The notes beneath the pieces were generated by a model. It was not told where the DNA came from and did no database searches. It saw only the letters and a list, made by a program, of their open reading frames with translations. This document shows, one piece after another, positions 37,623-49,669 of a stretch of DNA of 64,000 nt; within the stretch, counting starts at the first letter, position 1; every line of letters begins with the position of its first letter. Source of the DNA: Neoconidiobolus thromboides FSU 785 (lineage: Eukaryota > Entomophthoromycota > Entomophthoromycetes > Entomophthorales > Neoconidiobolaceae); NCBI GenBank assembly GCA_025603075.1, contig MU626264.1:62001-126000 (forward strand), in the 5' to 3' direction. The position numbers and the translations under genes were made by a program.

Positions 37623-38087
37623 TTTATTTTTATTTCAACAAAAAATAAAGTCAAATAACTGTATTTATATAGTTATATAGTTATATATTATATATCTATT
37701 AAATATCTAACAGAACTAACATAAAACATGTAGTTAGGAAAATTAGCTATTTAAGAAAAAGAAACAACTAAAATAAGTTTTAAATAGAGATCTAATTTAG
37801 GCTTTTTAGATTTAGCCGTCACATTAGACATAAATTTAAAAATTTAAAATTTGGATTAACTAAGTAAATTCTGAAACCAATTAGGACAACTCCATTATAT
37901 AACATATAGTGGTAAAAGTTTAACAAAAATATAGTGAAATTAAAAGTATAGCAATATGTTCTTCAATAATAGTCATAGGCGGAAAAATACAAGTTTAAGT
38001 CAACAATAAAAAGAAAAAAGAAGGAATTAAAAAGAAAAAAAAAAAATATAAAAAAGCCAAAATGTCACATAAAATGTTAATTTAAAA
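37623..38087. other. intergenic between transposase relic and SPRY gene
   Basis: A+T-rich with a TATATAGT microsatellite near 37665-37700 and purine-rich runs before the SPRY start. No element copy. Confidence 0.4.
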
Positions 38088-38883
38088 ATGGCTCTTAGTA
38101 ATTTTGCATATGCTGGTATATCACTTGTAGCATCTTTTTTCATACTTAGTATAGCTTTTTATATTGTTAGCATTATGTACAAGCGTATAAGAGAAAGTTA
38201 TGAAAGAGAAATAAATAGCGATAGAACAGCACAAGTTGGAGGTAATAATACGACAATTCAATTAAGCGAAATAAGGATTGAAAACAACTTGAAAAATAAG
38301 ACTAAATTTAAGGCAACTGTTGGAGAAGAAGAAAGGATAATACTAAAAAAAAATGATACTATATATTTTAATGATAACTGTATAATACAAGCAAAAAAAT
38401 ACAAAGTGAATCCAGAATCGATGTATTATGAAATCGAATTATTAGATTTTGATGAAAGTTTTGAGCTTTTATTTGGATATGCGAATAAAAGTAGTAGCAA
38501 AATTCATGGTAACTATTATATATATATATTTACAAGTTTACTAATTTAATACAGAATTACATATACTACTAAATAGTAAAATATACGGTGTGAATATAAA
38601 TGAAGAGCAATACTCGAATACATTTGTGCATACTCTTAAACGAGGAGATATTATAGGTTGTTTTTATGACTTATCATTAAACGAAGTCACATTTACTTAC
38701 AATGGTAGTGACTTATGTTACTATCAGTTTAATCAAACTTTAATGTATCCCACTATTTATAGTACTAAAGGTACTTTAGTGAAATATAATCTTGGTGATC
38801 AACCTTTTCATTACCGTCGTGCTAATCAACTTAAACTTGGTTTAGAATGCAATTATATCCAAGAGTTACCTCCTAGCTATTAG
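38088..38883 (+). CDS. membrane-anchored SPRY protein with C-terminal PPSY motif (Ssh4/Ear1-like)
   Basis: Two exons, 38088-38508 and 38555-38883, give 249 residues; the intron is 46 nt with an ACTAAT branch site. Residues 7-31 are one hydrophobic segment (VASFFILSIAFYIVSIMY) followed by basic residues, so the N terminus is membrane-anchored with the rest cytosolic. A SPRY-like domain spans about 60-235, with MYYEIELLDFD, GDIIGCFYDLSLNEVTFTYN and YPTIYS. The protein ends exactly at PPSY, a PPxY motif of the type bound by WW domains of Rsp5/NEDD4 ligases. TM plus SPRY plus PPxY is the plan of yeast Ssh4 and Ear1, Rsp5 adaptors for membrane cargo; function here is inferred. A disrupted paralogue lies at 61.2-62.0 kb. 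Confidence 0.8.
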
Positions 38884-39229
38884 TTCAATATTGTAAATAT
38901 TGTTTATAATTTTTTATTTTAAATAAATAGTTATTGTTTTTAATATATCCATTTTATTTTTATTTTTTCCTTAAATTTTAGAACTTACAGTTATGCACAT
39001 GCTATTTTTAATTCGAGGTGACTTTTTCTAATATGAATTTAAAAGTTACAGCTTTTATAGATCCTTAACTTCAAACTAAAAACAACGAAAGATATCTGAC
39101 TCCAAGCTGTTCTAATAGCTTCAAAAATCTACTAACACCTTTTGATCAAATTTAGAAGGAATCAATAATTATCATTGTAACAATACTTCATTGATGTTTT
39201 ATCGAAATTTTAAGTCTGAATCTTTTCTA
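38884..39229. other. intergenic, nothing recognised
   Basis: A+T-rich 3' flank of the SPRY gene without supported features. Confidence 0.4.
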
Positions 39230-39360
39230 CTATAATAATATCCTATTTGATTTTCGAAAAAAAGCATTGAGCACCATCTTACTTTATCAAATTTTGAAGG
39301 TTCTCTCATGTTTGTCTTTCTCTTTAAATGTAAAAGATATCAAAGTGGAAAAAATTATAG
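39230..39360 (+). pseudogene. short F-box relic
   Basis: PIxLFDFRKKALST-like coding near 39240-39285 resembles the PEQLFELRLLNEVI segment of the intact F-box genes. Only this piece is recognisable. Confidence 0.3.
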
Positions 39361-39583
39361 TTGATTAAATAAGTTCATATTGCTAATAAAAAATGTTTTT
39401 TAATATAAAATCTGCTAAGTTTTTTATGTATAGTTAAGTTTAAAACTTGGTCAAAATTAAAAATGAAGTTTACAGCTTTATTTTTTTATCTATTTCCTGT
39501 GTAGCGTAAAATTTGAAAAATAATAAGTAAACCGGACAAAAACACTCCAGTATAGGTTATTTCGAAATTAAGTGAAACAGTAT

Positions 39584-39754
39584 AGGGAGGCGTTTTTTTT
39601 ATTTCGTTACTTTTTCCATTTTTTAAACGGTATTTGCAGAGAGATTGTTGGTAAATGTGGGTGCTTTCTTAGTTTCATCATTTTTTCTACTTTTTAAGCG
39701 CTATTTGAGCAGAAAGATTGTTAGTAAAACTCTTAGACAAAAAATTTATCCTCA
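39584..39754 (+). mobile_element. two MITE copies (14 and 15), the first truncated by the second
   Basis: The first copy starts TAGGGAGGCGTTTTTTTT and runs to GAGATTGTTGGTAAA at about 39654. A second copy then begins (TGTGGGTGCTTTCTTAGTTT), keeps TTTTTAAGCGCTATTTGAGC, and ends TTTATCCTCA at 39754. The arrangement suggests insertion of one copy next to or into the end of another. Confidence 0.6.
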
Positions 39755-40104
39755 TTTTATGCTCAATTTGTGATTTTTTCAAAAATCAAATTGGACAAAA
39801 TTTGAACTAAGCTTTTAAACTAATTCATATAAAGTTACTGTTAATGATAAAAAATCTCAAAGGCTTAAAATATCGATAAATATTAAATGCCTTTTTTACA
39901 TGTTGATATCTTTTCAAATTGAATTAAAATGAGTGAATGATGAAGCAATATTAATGTAATATAAATGACTCAAATGTAAGTAATTAAGCAATAATAAAAT
40001 AAGCTTTCTAGAATTAACACCTTTATAAGATAATATAAATAGAGAGAGTATCAAAGATTTTGCTTATTTTTCTAGCATAAAATAAGTACTCTAAAGCTAT
40101 ATAA

Positions 40105-40215
40105 CTTACTAGGCATCAATATTGATACTATCTTAAATTGGTAAAGTTGGCTGATTTGCCTAAACAACGCTTTGTTTGAAGATCTCAGATCAAATGGTTC
40201 ATATAGAGATACGAA
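40105..40215 (-). pseudogene. short F-box relic next to an element copy
   Basis: On the minus strand PFDLRSSNKALFRQISQLYQ parallels the LFELRLLNEVIYNIVNKVI segment of the intact genes. An element copy begins 35 nt away. Confidence 0.35.
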
Positions 40216-40249
40216 ATTAATGTTGCACAGTTTATTTAAATCCATCATA

Positions 40250-40349
40250 TAAGGATGTGTTTTTTGTCTAAGAACTTTATTAATAGTCTTTTCACTTAAA
40301 TATCACTCAAGAAATCGAGAAAGCAATAAGACCAAAAAAAACATCTTCA
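40250..40349 (-). mobile_element. MITE copy 16, complete but diverged
   Basis: Starts TAAGGATGTGTTTTTTGTC and ends AAACATCTTCA. The core is CACTTAAATATCACTCAAG. Confidence 0.65.
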
Positions 40350-41078
40350 TTCTCTGTTATGTTCTTTCACTGTCTCGAAATTTTACGAAGTTTCCAATTT
40401 TGATTTATTTGTGTCATTGTTATTAACAGGTATTCCACTAAATAAAGCTTCTATAAGTTATTTTGGTAATGTTTTTAACATAAAAGAGTTATGTATAAAT
40501 ATCAATGGCTTATCAAAAAACAAAAAATATAAGTGTTTAACTTTATAACATTCATAAACTAATGCTTAATGTAAATTTATTTTATGATTTTTTATGCTCA
40601 AAAGAAATTCATATTACTGAAATAACTATTTTTAAAGGTGCCTTCAGAATAATTCCAAAGTTACAAAATCTTTAAATATTAACCATCTATAATTTAAACT
40701 ATACAGATCAAGAATTTTTTTGGAAGATCATACCATAAATGATTTCCTAAGTGAACATTCGTGTACTAACATCTGAAAGATTTGACTGTTTTATATTCTC
40801 TAAGTCAATCAAAAGTCATCTTTAGAAGTTGTGAAATTACAAGTATTTTTTTATTTTATATTTTGTTTGTTTTAAATAATATCACTGGTCAGTTTTACAC
40901 AAGGAAGATATATCTTTATAATTTGAATCATAGTCATTGGAATATTTTTATAATAAATATCTTTAATTTAAATTGGTAGCAAAATTACAATCTACAACTA
41001 ATCAACAGCAACAAACCTGCTTCCTGACTCTTAGCTCTGAACTCTACAGCAATATCATTTTATATGTTTTTAATATTA
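40350..41078. other. intergenic, weak LRR-like coding traces
   Basis: Near 40450-40510 the plus strand can be read as ISYFGNVFNIKELCINI, similar to NYFGDLKVFESIKLI of the F-box gene at 63 kb. No continuous frame exists, so it may be a remnant of the same family. Confidence 0.3.
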
Positions 41079-41180
41079 TGGGGATGTATTTCTGTGTTTA
41101 AGAACTTTACTAACAAATTTTCTACTCAAATAACGCTTAAAAGATAGAAAAAATAATGAAGCCAAAAAAAACACCCCCTT
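41079..41180 (-). mobile_element. MITE copy 17, complete
   Basis: Starts TGGGGATGTATTTCTGTG after TA and ends AACACCCCCTTA. The core CTCAAATAACGCTTAAAAG is present. Confidence 0.75.
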
Positions 41181-41992
41181 ATTTTGCCTGAATAAATAAA
41201 ATTTTTGCGATATTAGTTTTAAATATACAAACATTGTATTTTTTGATTTAATCAACAAGTGGTAATAATACGACTCAAAATTAGAATTTTATAAGAAAAT
41301 AGATGATAATCTTTATTAAAAACCAAGAATAATCTATAGTTTTAAATTTGTATTTTATCTAGTTAATGGATTCCTCTCACAATGTCTTTCAAATCAAAAT
41401 ACGCATTTATATCTTATGAGCCAAACTTGTACTTCAAAATAAGCAATAAGTTATAACAAGGGGGACGATTAAATATCATAGTTTAATTAAAATAAATTAG
41501 TAATAATAGTTTACTAAATAAACATTATAAATTATAAAAAGCTATACTTCCACAGTAAATCCTTTCAAGTGAATTCAATATTATCGCATCAAATTTATAA
41601 CTGTAATCGCTTTTATATCTTATGAATTAAGCTCATAAGCCATAATAAACACATAAACCATAGAAAAAATAAAAAATAGAATTCAATTAAAGTAAATTTT
41701 TACTGTCAATTTACTATAAATGGCATCAAAATTAAAATTTCAAGCTAATATTTGAATAATTTAGAAATGATAGGTCTTTATTTAATATTTAAGAATAAGA
41801 GGATAAATTTGTAAAATCTAGAATTTTGCCCGAATCCCATAATATAAGTTGAAATTTAACCTCAGTTTCCGGGTTTTATTTTTTTAATTTATATAGTTTA
41901 TAAATAATAGAAATAGATAGAATAAACAAAAAAACAGCTTGTTTCATATAACTTATATAACATATACATAACAATAAAATAAACGAAACAAA
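41181..41992. other. intergenic upstream of CTP synthase, nothing recognised
   Basis: No element copy or gene. The last ~150 bases should hold the CTP synthase promoter. Confidence 0.4.
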
Positions 41993-44001
<2,009 letters not shown>

Positions 44002-44156
44002 TTATAAATATGATAGTTGTTATTATAAATTAAAGGGAGAATAGAAATGATTTATTTACTTTTAAACATTTTGATTTAATTTATTATTGATTATTGTAAA
44101 TATATTGAAAAATAAAGTATTAAATAATATGAAAAAATGAGTGAACAATTTTATTT

Positions 44157-44781
44157 TTACTAAAAAATATCAAAAATAATTAATAACTTATTAGTTTAAA
44201 ATAATAACATAAAAACTTACAAAGTTAGCTTCAATAAGCTGATCCCCTAACTCTTCAATAGTAGCTGATGCGAATCCAGGTTTCACACCATCGTCGTAAA
44301 AACCAATTAAATAACAACGGTTTGTTTTAACTATTGTTATACCACCAGAGTTGTCCTGAAAATGATATTTTAGTTAAACTTACTGTTGTTCTTATCAGGC
44401 AAGTACTTGTTATTGTTTAAAATAAAACATTGAATAAAATAACTTACCACTGCTTTTCCATAAACACTTCTATTATCAGCTTTAATTGTACGATATTTTT
44501 TTTCTCTAATAGTAAATCCATGGGTAAAAATTACTTCTGGTTTTTCATATGCTTGTTCTAATACATTGAAATCTTCTTTTGATAACTAAAAAGGAGTCAA
44601 AATTTTTTGCATTAGTTTGTTTTTATTCAAATGCGAGAGGGAGAAAGGATTTATAATTTAAACTTACATGTAATTTCTCTTCGGAGGTAGCCCAAACATT
44701 ATTTTGATGATCGATTATTAATGCTTTATTAAAATTATTACTACCAATTAAATTGGTATCTACAAAAGCTTGCCAAGACAT
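44157..44781 (-). CDS. PFY1: profilin
   Basis: Profilin binds actin monomers, poly-proline and PIP2. Exons 44781-44668, 44585-44448 and 44355-44221 encode 129 residues from MSWQAFVDTNL. Family features are N-terminal SWQAFVD, VWATS, GKAVDNSGGITIVKT-like strands and the C-terminal helix TIEELGDQLIEANF. A good donor, GTAAGT, follows the Phe codon directly and an acceptor TTTTTTAG at 44160 is followed at once by TAA, so the last exon would contribute only the stop codon. If this intron is retained the protein gains nine residues and stops at another TAA. It is convergent with CTP synthase, 155 nt away. Confidence 0.92.
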
Positions 44782-45322
44782 TATTAGTTAAAATGAAACA
44801 AAATAGAAACAAAAAGGCGAATGCAAAGAAGAATAAAAGAGTTGAGTTTACCGCTTCTTTTAATTTAGTTGTTCATTTTATTTGGAATTACGTAGTTGAT
44901 TGATTTTTGAAAATTTAAAATAAAATTTGAAGCAATGAGTGCTAATTTAATAATAATAAAGAGCCTATTAAAACTTAAGGATGGATTAAGTGTAGATGTT
45001 ATTGATATTTAGTATTTAAAGTAAATTTAAGTTTTGAGAAATTTAGAAATTTGAGAAATGGGAATATTATAATAAATTGAAATATTGAATAATTCACTCT
45101 TTTTTTCATTTATTTGAAAATCATAGTAAAACATAATTTAAGGAACGAAAAGTAAAGCTGGAACACACTCTTAAAAAGTTAAAAGTTAATAATACACTTT
45201 TTTTTATTTTTTAAAAAACTAATAAAATAATAATCTACTTCAAAAAGCTCAAAATCTCCTTGGTCCACTTTATCAAAGCAAAACTCCTAAAAAAACTATC
45301 TCAACTAAACTCATTCGAATAT
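44782..45322. other. intergenic between profilin and BAR-protein genes
   Basis: Holds the profilin promoter and the 3' end of the BAR-protein gene. No repeat copy is visible. Confidence 0.4.
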
Positions 45323-47311
45323 TTATTCTGCCCCCTTTAAAGCTGTGTTACTTTCCCTAAAATTCTGTTTGATAACTTGATTATATAAACTGTCTTTCTT
45401 TTTTCCTTTCTCTTTATTTTTAGTTTGAATATTCTCTTGTCCATTCTGCTCATCGTCCTCCATTTTACTATTGCTGTTAACACTAACATTACTACTATTA
45501 AAACTTTGTACGGAATCCATAGTAACGATACTATCATTTCGATGTAACTCATAAATTTCGTTCATACTTTCTTTTTCATTATCATTCTTATTACTATTAC
45601 TCTCTTCATTATTGTTATTCCCATTTAATTCATTATAATATGAATAATCCACATTTTTACTTAGTGGAGTAGGATTATATTCACTCATAGGTAAAGGTGA
45701 TATCAGAGGCGTAATGTCTCTCAAGTTACCATTATTATCATAATAATAATCATTAGAATGATCCGACATTAATGGAGAAGATGATTTAAATTCATATTCT
45801 TTATAATTATGATTACTATTATTGTTTTGTTTTGAGATTTTTTCAACTTCTGTTTTAGTTGATCTATTAATTGTTTCGTGGTTCTGGATGTTGGTAGTTT
45901 CCTCTTCACTATTTAATAAATTAACAATATCCATACTGTTACTTTGACTATTTGTTGAAATACTGTTAATATTTATTGTGGGTGTTAAAGGTGGGGCTAT
46001 ATTGTTATTATTGTTATCATTCTCATTAGTATCATCTGTATTATTATTATTATTATTATTATTAAATGAATTTGGAATAAACGAATGGTAAGCGATTGTA
46101 TTTGACAAATGATGTAAAGATTGCTGTTCAAATATAGGTGTAGTTGGTAATACAGTAAATAATTCTTCTTTATTTTTATCCACTCTATCATAGATTGAAA
46201 ATGGTTCGGGTTCTTCGGTAATTATCTATTTAATAAAATAAGTAAATAAGTAAAAATTATTAGCATTAGTATCATTATATTACATTATTATAATAGAGTT
46301 GAAAACTTACTTTTTTTAAATAATCATCTTGAATACATTTTGAAATAATACGATCAAATAGCTCAATTTCGACTTTGACGAAGGAATTTAAACATTGCTT
46401 TATAAATAACCCATTTTCTCTTTGCCATTCATATTTTTTAATATAATGTTCTTGATTTACTCGTTCCATCTCATCTACTTGATTAGTTAGCTCAGTTAAG
46501 ATATTACGAAATTGAGTCAAATCTGAATGAAAATGAAAATAAAATTTAGTATATTGTTTTTATAATTACTAAATAATAATCTTGCCCCTTGTTCCTCTTT
46601 TAGCTGTTTCTAAACTCCTTGCTTCAGTTACTTTAATTTTATGACTTATATAAGCTAATGTTTTTTGTCGTTCATTTTCTTCAGTCTATTATAAATCAAA
46701 CAATTATCAGCTCTCATGTTCTTTAATAAATAAATAAATAATCCAACTTACCTTTAGTTTTTCTTCAAAACTTAGCAAACTTTTTTCTAAAGGCAATATT
46801 ACTGATTGATTTAGTGCTTGAGACTAAAAAAAATAAAGACTGTTAATTATGATATAAAAAGGAGCTAATTTGTTATTTATAGCCTACCAACAATTCAATA
46901 TGAGTAGCCATAACAAAATGAAGACCTGAAATGGATTGTAAACCATCAGCTGAAAAAACAATTTATTAGCATCAAAATCCTTCAAAACTTTAATACTCAA
47001 AAAACTAACTTACCTTCTTCATCCACTCCTTTAAGTCGTGCTAAATTTTCTATTTGACTAGCAAAATCACTTGAAGCTTTTGAAAAATTTTGAATTTTAT
47101 GTTCAAATTCCATGGTACAAGCTAATAAATTTTTAAATGTATCCATGGAGGTTCTCAATTCTTTCTGAGAAATATAGATCGAATTTGAGTTGCTTAATAA
47201 TGAATTATTATATTGAGTGTCATAATTGGAATCAATGGTGCTTGATCTAGAACGTATAGTAGGCGGCTTGATGCCAGTGTCCATGGTAGTGTTGTTGACG
47301 ATATTGGACAT
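45323..47311 (-). CDS. BAR-domain protein, Ivy1-like
   Basis: Six exons, 47311-47014, 46949-46888, 46823-46752, 46685-46586, 46522-46311 and 46225-45323, give 548 residues. Residues about 60-240 are a helical BAR-like coiled-coil: MEFEHKIQNFSKASSDFASQ, LARLKGVDEEADGLQSISGL, LSFEEKLKTEENERQ, TELTNQVDEMERVNQEHYIK. The pattern recalls the fungal Ivy1 group of inverted-BAR proteins on vacuolar membranes. The last 300 residues are Asn/Ser-rich low complexity with poly-Asn runs from AAT repeats. The intron after exon 4 appears to start with GC rather than GT (GGG|GCAAG at 46585); every GT choice leads to a stop. The specific Ivy1 assignment is moderate; a generic BAR protein is likely. Confidence 0.6.
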
Positions 47312-47803
47312 GAATTGAAGTGTTCTTTTTTTTTAATGCAAATTAACAAGTTAAAGAATAGTTAATGCAATTTTTAGTTTCTAAAATTAAAATTCCATTT
47401 AGTCACCAACTGTAATTCTTAACATTTTGCCAAACTTCATTTAAAGCTCCCCTTAAATTTAGAATTTTAGAAATTAATATTTGCTAAATTTGGTAATCCT
47501 GTTAAACTATTTTACGAAATATATCCTTTGACCATCGTTAAATTTTAATATAAAACATAAACTTATGCTAAATAGTAATGATATGATATAGTATTTATAC
47601 TTCTATAAACGTTCCATTTATTATTCTACCAATATTTTATCATGTTTTTTTACTTTAGTACCATATTATACTATCGTCTATTTTATTACACAAAATAAAC
47701 AAAACCCCGCTTCTTATTATACGAAAAATTTAAATAAATAGCTCAAACTTAGTCTATGGACATTAGTTTTTATTTTACAAAACCCAGTAATTCCCTCTAT
47801 CCT
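47312..47803. other. intergenic between BAR-protein and DUS4 genes
   Basis: A+T-rich spacer containing the BAR-protein promoter. No repeat copy or RNA gene seen. Confidence 0.4.
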
Positions 47804-49097
47804 TTACTCCATGCACTCTAACCCATAGTGTTCTTCTAGATGATCTAAAATCGCTGGTATCGATGATAAGACATTAAAACTTTTTTTTTCTATAATAAAA
47901 TTAAGTTAACATTATTAAACTCCTTATCACTTAAATTTCGTGTCCAGCAAATTAAAGACTTACCTGCTTTTGACATTGTACTTTCCAGCATATACATTAA
48001 ATGATGATGAAATATAAATGTATTTGTGCCTTGTTCTAATGCTTTATGAACATATTTCTATCAATAGCATATATATTAATAAAAGCACTGTTTTCTATTC
48101 ATAATATTTAAAACTTACCTCCACGCATTCCATTGGGGTATAAGGTGCATTTGTAAATAAAGCTGGATTATTTAATATCCCTCTTGCGGACATGACCCCT
48201 AAAAAGTTAAGCTTATCAATAACTGTCCTCTAATTTTCCCCCTCGACCCATGTCCAACTTACCATCCACTTTAGTATTTTCCACCATCTTATCCGCATCT
48301 GCTAAACTAAATATATTTCCATTACCAAATACTGGTACCGTAGCATGCTCTTTTACCATTTTAATAGCTTCATAATTAACTTCTTCAGAAGAACTTTGTT
48401 TCACTGTTCTACCATGAACTGTTATCCAAGCAACGCCAACGCTTTCTGCTCTTTTGACCATTTCAATTGTTTTACTAATAAAAATAACATTAAATAAAGA
48501 ATAAAAATTAGTACCCTTAATATCCACCATTAAATCCCTTAATAAACTCTTAAAACTCACCTTAACTCCTTGTGAACTCGAATTTTAATGGAACATTGCA
48601 TACCACTCCTATTCTTTACCTCTCTAACAATCTCCCTCACAATTTCCGGCTGACTCATTAAATACCCACCAATCCCTTCATTGATGGCCCATTTTTGTGG
48701 ACAACCACAATTAATATCAATTACATCACAATAATTTGCTAAAAATTCTGATGCATCCCCAGCTTCTTTACTGTTTTTTGCAGCTAATTGAACCGCTAAG
48801 GGGGATTCATTACTGGTGGTAGTAAAATCACTATCACGTGCAAGTGATGAAGAGGAAAATACATCAGAAAGTATCATAGGAGTGTAAACAAGATCTAGGT
48901 TATAACTAGCAAAATAGTGGATCACTTATGGTTAAGAGAAGAAGGATACTATATTGGACTTACTCTTGTAATAACTGTCGAAAAGGTAACTTGGAATATC
49001 TTACCATCGGAGCCGCTATTTTTAGATATGAGTGGAATGGGTCCCTTTTCCCCCGAGCAAGGATTTCTTCTATTGTATAATGTTTTCTTTGGGTCAT
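47804..49097 (-). CDS. DUS4: tRNA-dihydrouridine synthase 4
   Basis: Flavoenzyme that reduces uridines 20a/20b of tRNA D loops. Six exons, 49097-48964, 48905-48561, 48474-48263, 48198-48119, 48057-47964 and 47889-47804, give 316 residues, like human DUS4L. Motifs in order: LKIAAPMVRYSKLPFRQLLQ (flavin site), DYNLDLVYTPMI, VIDINCGCPQKWA with the catalytic Cys at about 113, GGYLM, WITVHGRT, VPVFGNGNI and GVMSARGILNNPALF. The last of these, followed by a weak C-terminal helical tail, favours Dus4 over Dus1-3. The start was placed in a separate first exon because the fold needs the AAPMV segment. It is divergent from TFB5 with 205 nt between the two starts. Confidence 0.9.
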
Positions 49098-49302
49098 TTG
49101 TTAGAAATATTAGTTAATGGGTGAAAGTTGAGAGGTTGAATATATTAAGTAAATTAATTTAAAAAGAAATGAATTATTATTGGTTTAAAGTTAAATGTAT
49201 TAAACTTTGCTTAGATTTTAGGCACAGTTTTGAACTTTGAAGGTTTATTTTTATTTTAAGTTTATTTTTATTTTCAAATTCAATTCATCCAATCTTAAAA
49301 TC
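49098..49302. promoter_or_regulatory. bidirectional promoter region DUS4 / TFB5
   Basis: The 205 nt between two divergent starts must carry both promoters. It is T-rich just upstream of the TFB5 ATG. I recognise no specific factor site. Confidence 0.4.
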
Positions 49303-49602
49303 ATGGGAATTCAAGTACTTGGTGGAGTCATAATAACATGGTAAGCCCAGCCTATCTATTAACCCCAAAGCTCTTATTAATCCCTTGTATTTCCCTTCAG
49401 TGATGCTGCAGTAAAAGAAATCATCTTAAGTTTAGATCGAGGTGGTGACATCATCCTTGAAGATTTAGATTCCGAAACCCTCTTTGTTAATGAATCCAAA
49501 TTAAAATATATTCATTATGAAGTACAAACTATATTAGATCAAAATGCCTTTAAATTAGATATTGATGGTGGAGTAAATAATAATAATAATAATAATCATT
49601 GA
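49303..49602 (+). CDS. TFB5: TFIIH subunit Tfb5 (TTDA/GTF2H5)
   Basis: Small subunit of the transcription/repair factor TFIIH that stabilises the p52 (Tfb2) subunit. Two exons, 49303-49340 and 49401-49602, give 79 residues. Family features are MGIQVLGGVIITCD at the N terminus, AVKEIILSLD, IILEDLDSETLFVNESKL and the end DQNAFKL. The donor splits a Cys codon (TG|T), restoring the conserved CD pair. The C terminus extends into seven Asn residues and a His encoded by AAT repeats, longer than the usual ~71 residues. The stop lies only 67 nt from the convergent SCAP stop. Confidence 0.92.
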
Positions 49603-49605
49603 AAT

Positions 49606-49653
49606 GGAATTTAAATCTAAATTTAAATCTAAATTTAAATCTAACTTTAAATT
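49606..49653. repeat. tandem 12-nt repeat between TFB5 and SCAP stops
   Basis: Three copies of ATTTAAATCTAA and a partial fourth fill most of the 67-nt convergent spacer. Confidence 0.7.
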
Positions 49654-49669
49654 ATAGTTGGTGTATTTT

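Noticed and set aside
45997-46191. Ile/Leu-rich minus-strand frame
   Set aside because: Shadow frame of the poly-Asn region of the BAR-protein gene.
48917-49117. 66-codon plus-strand open frame
   Set aside because: Antisense to the first exon and first intron of DUS4.
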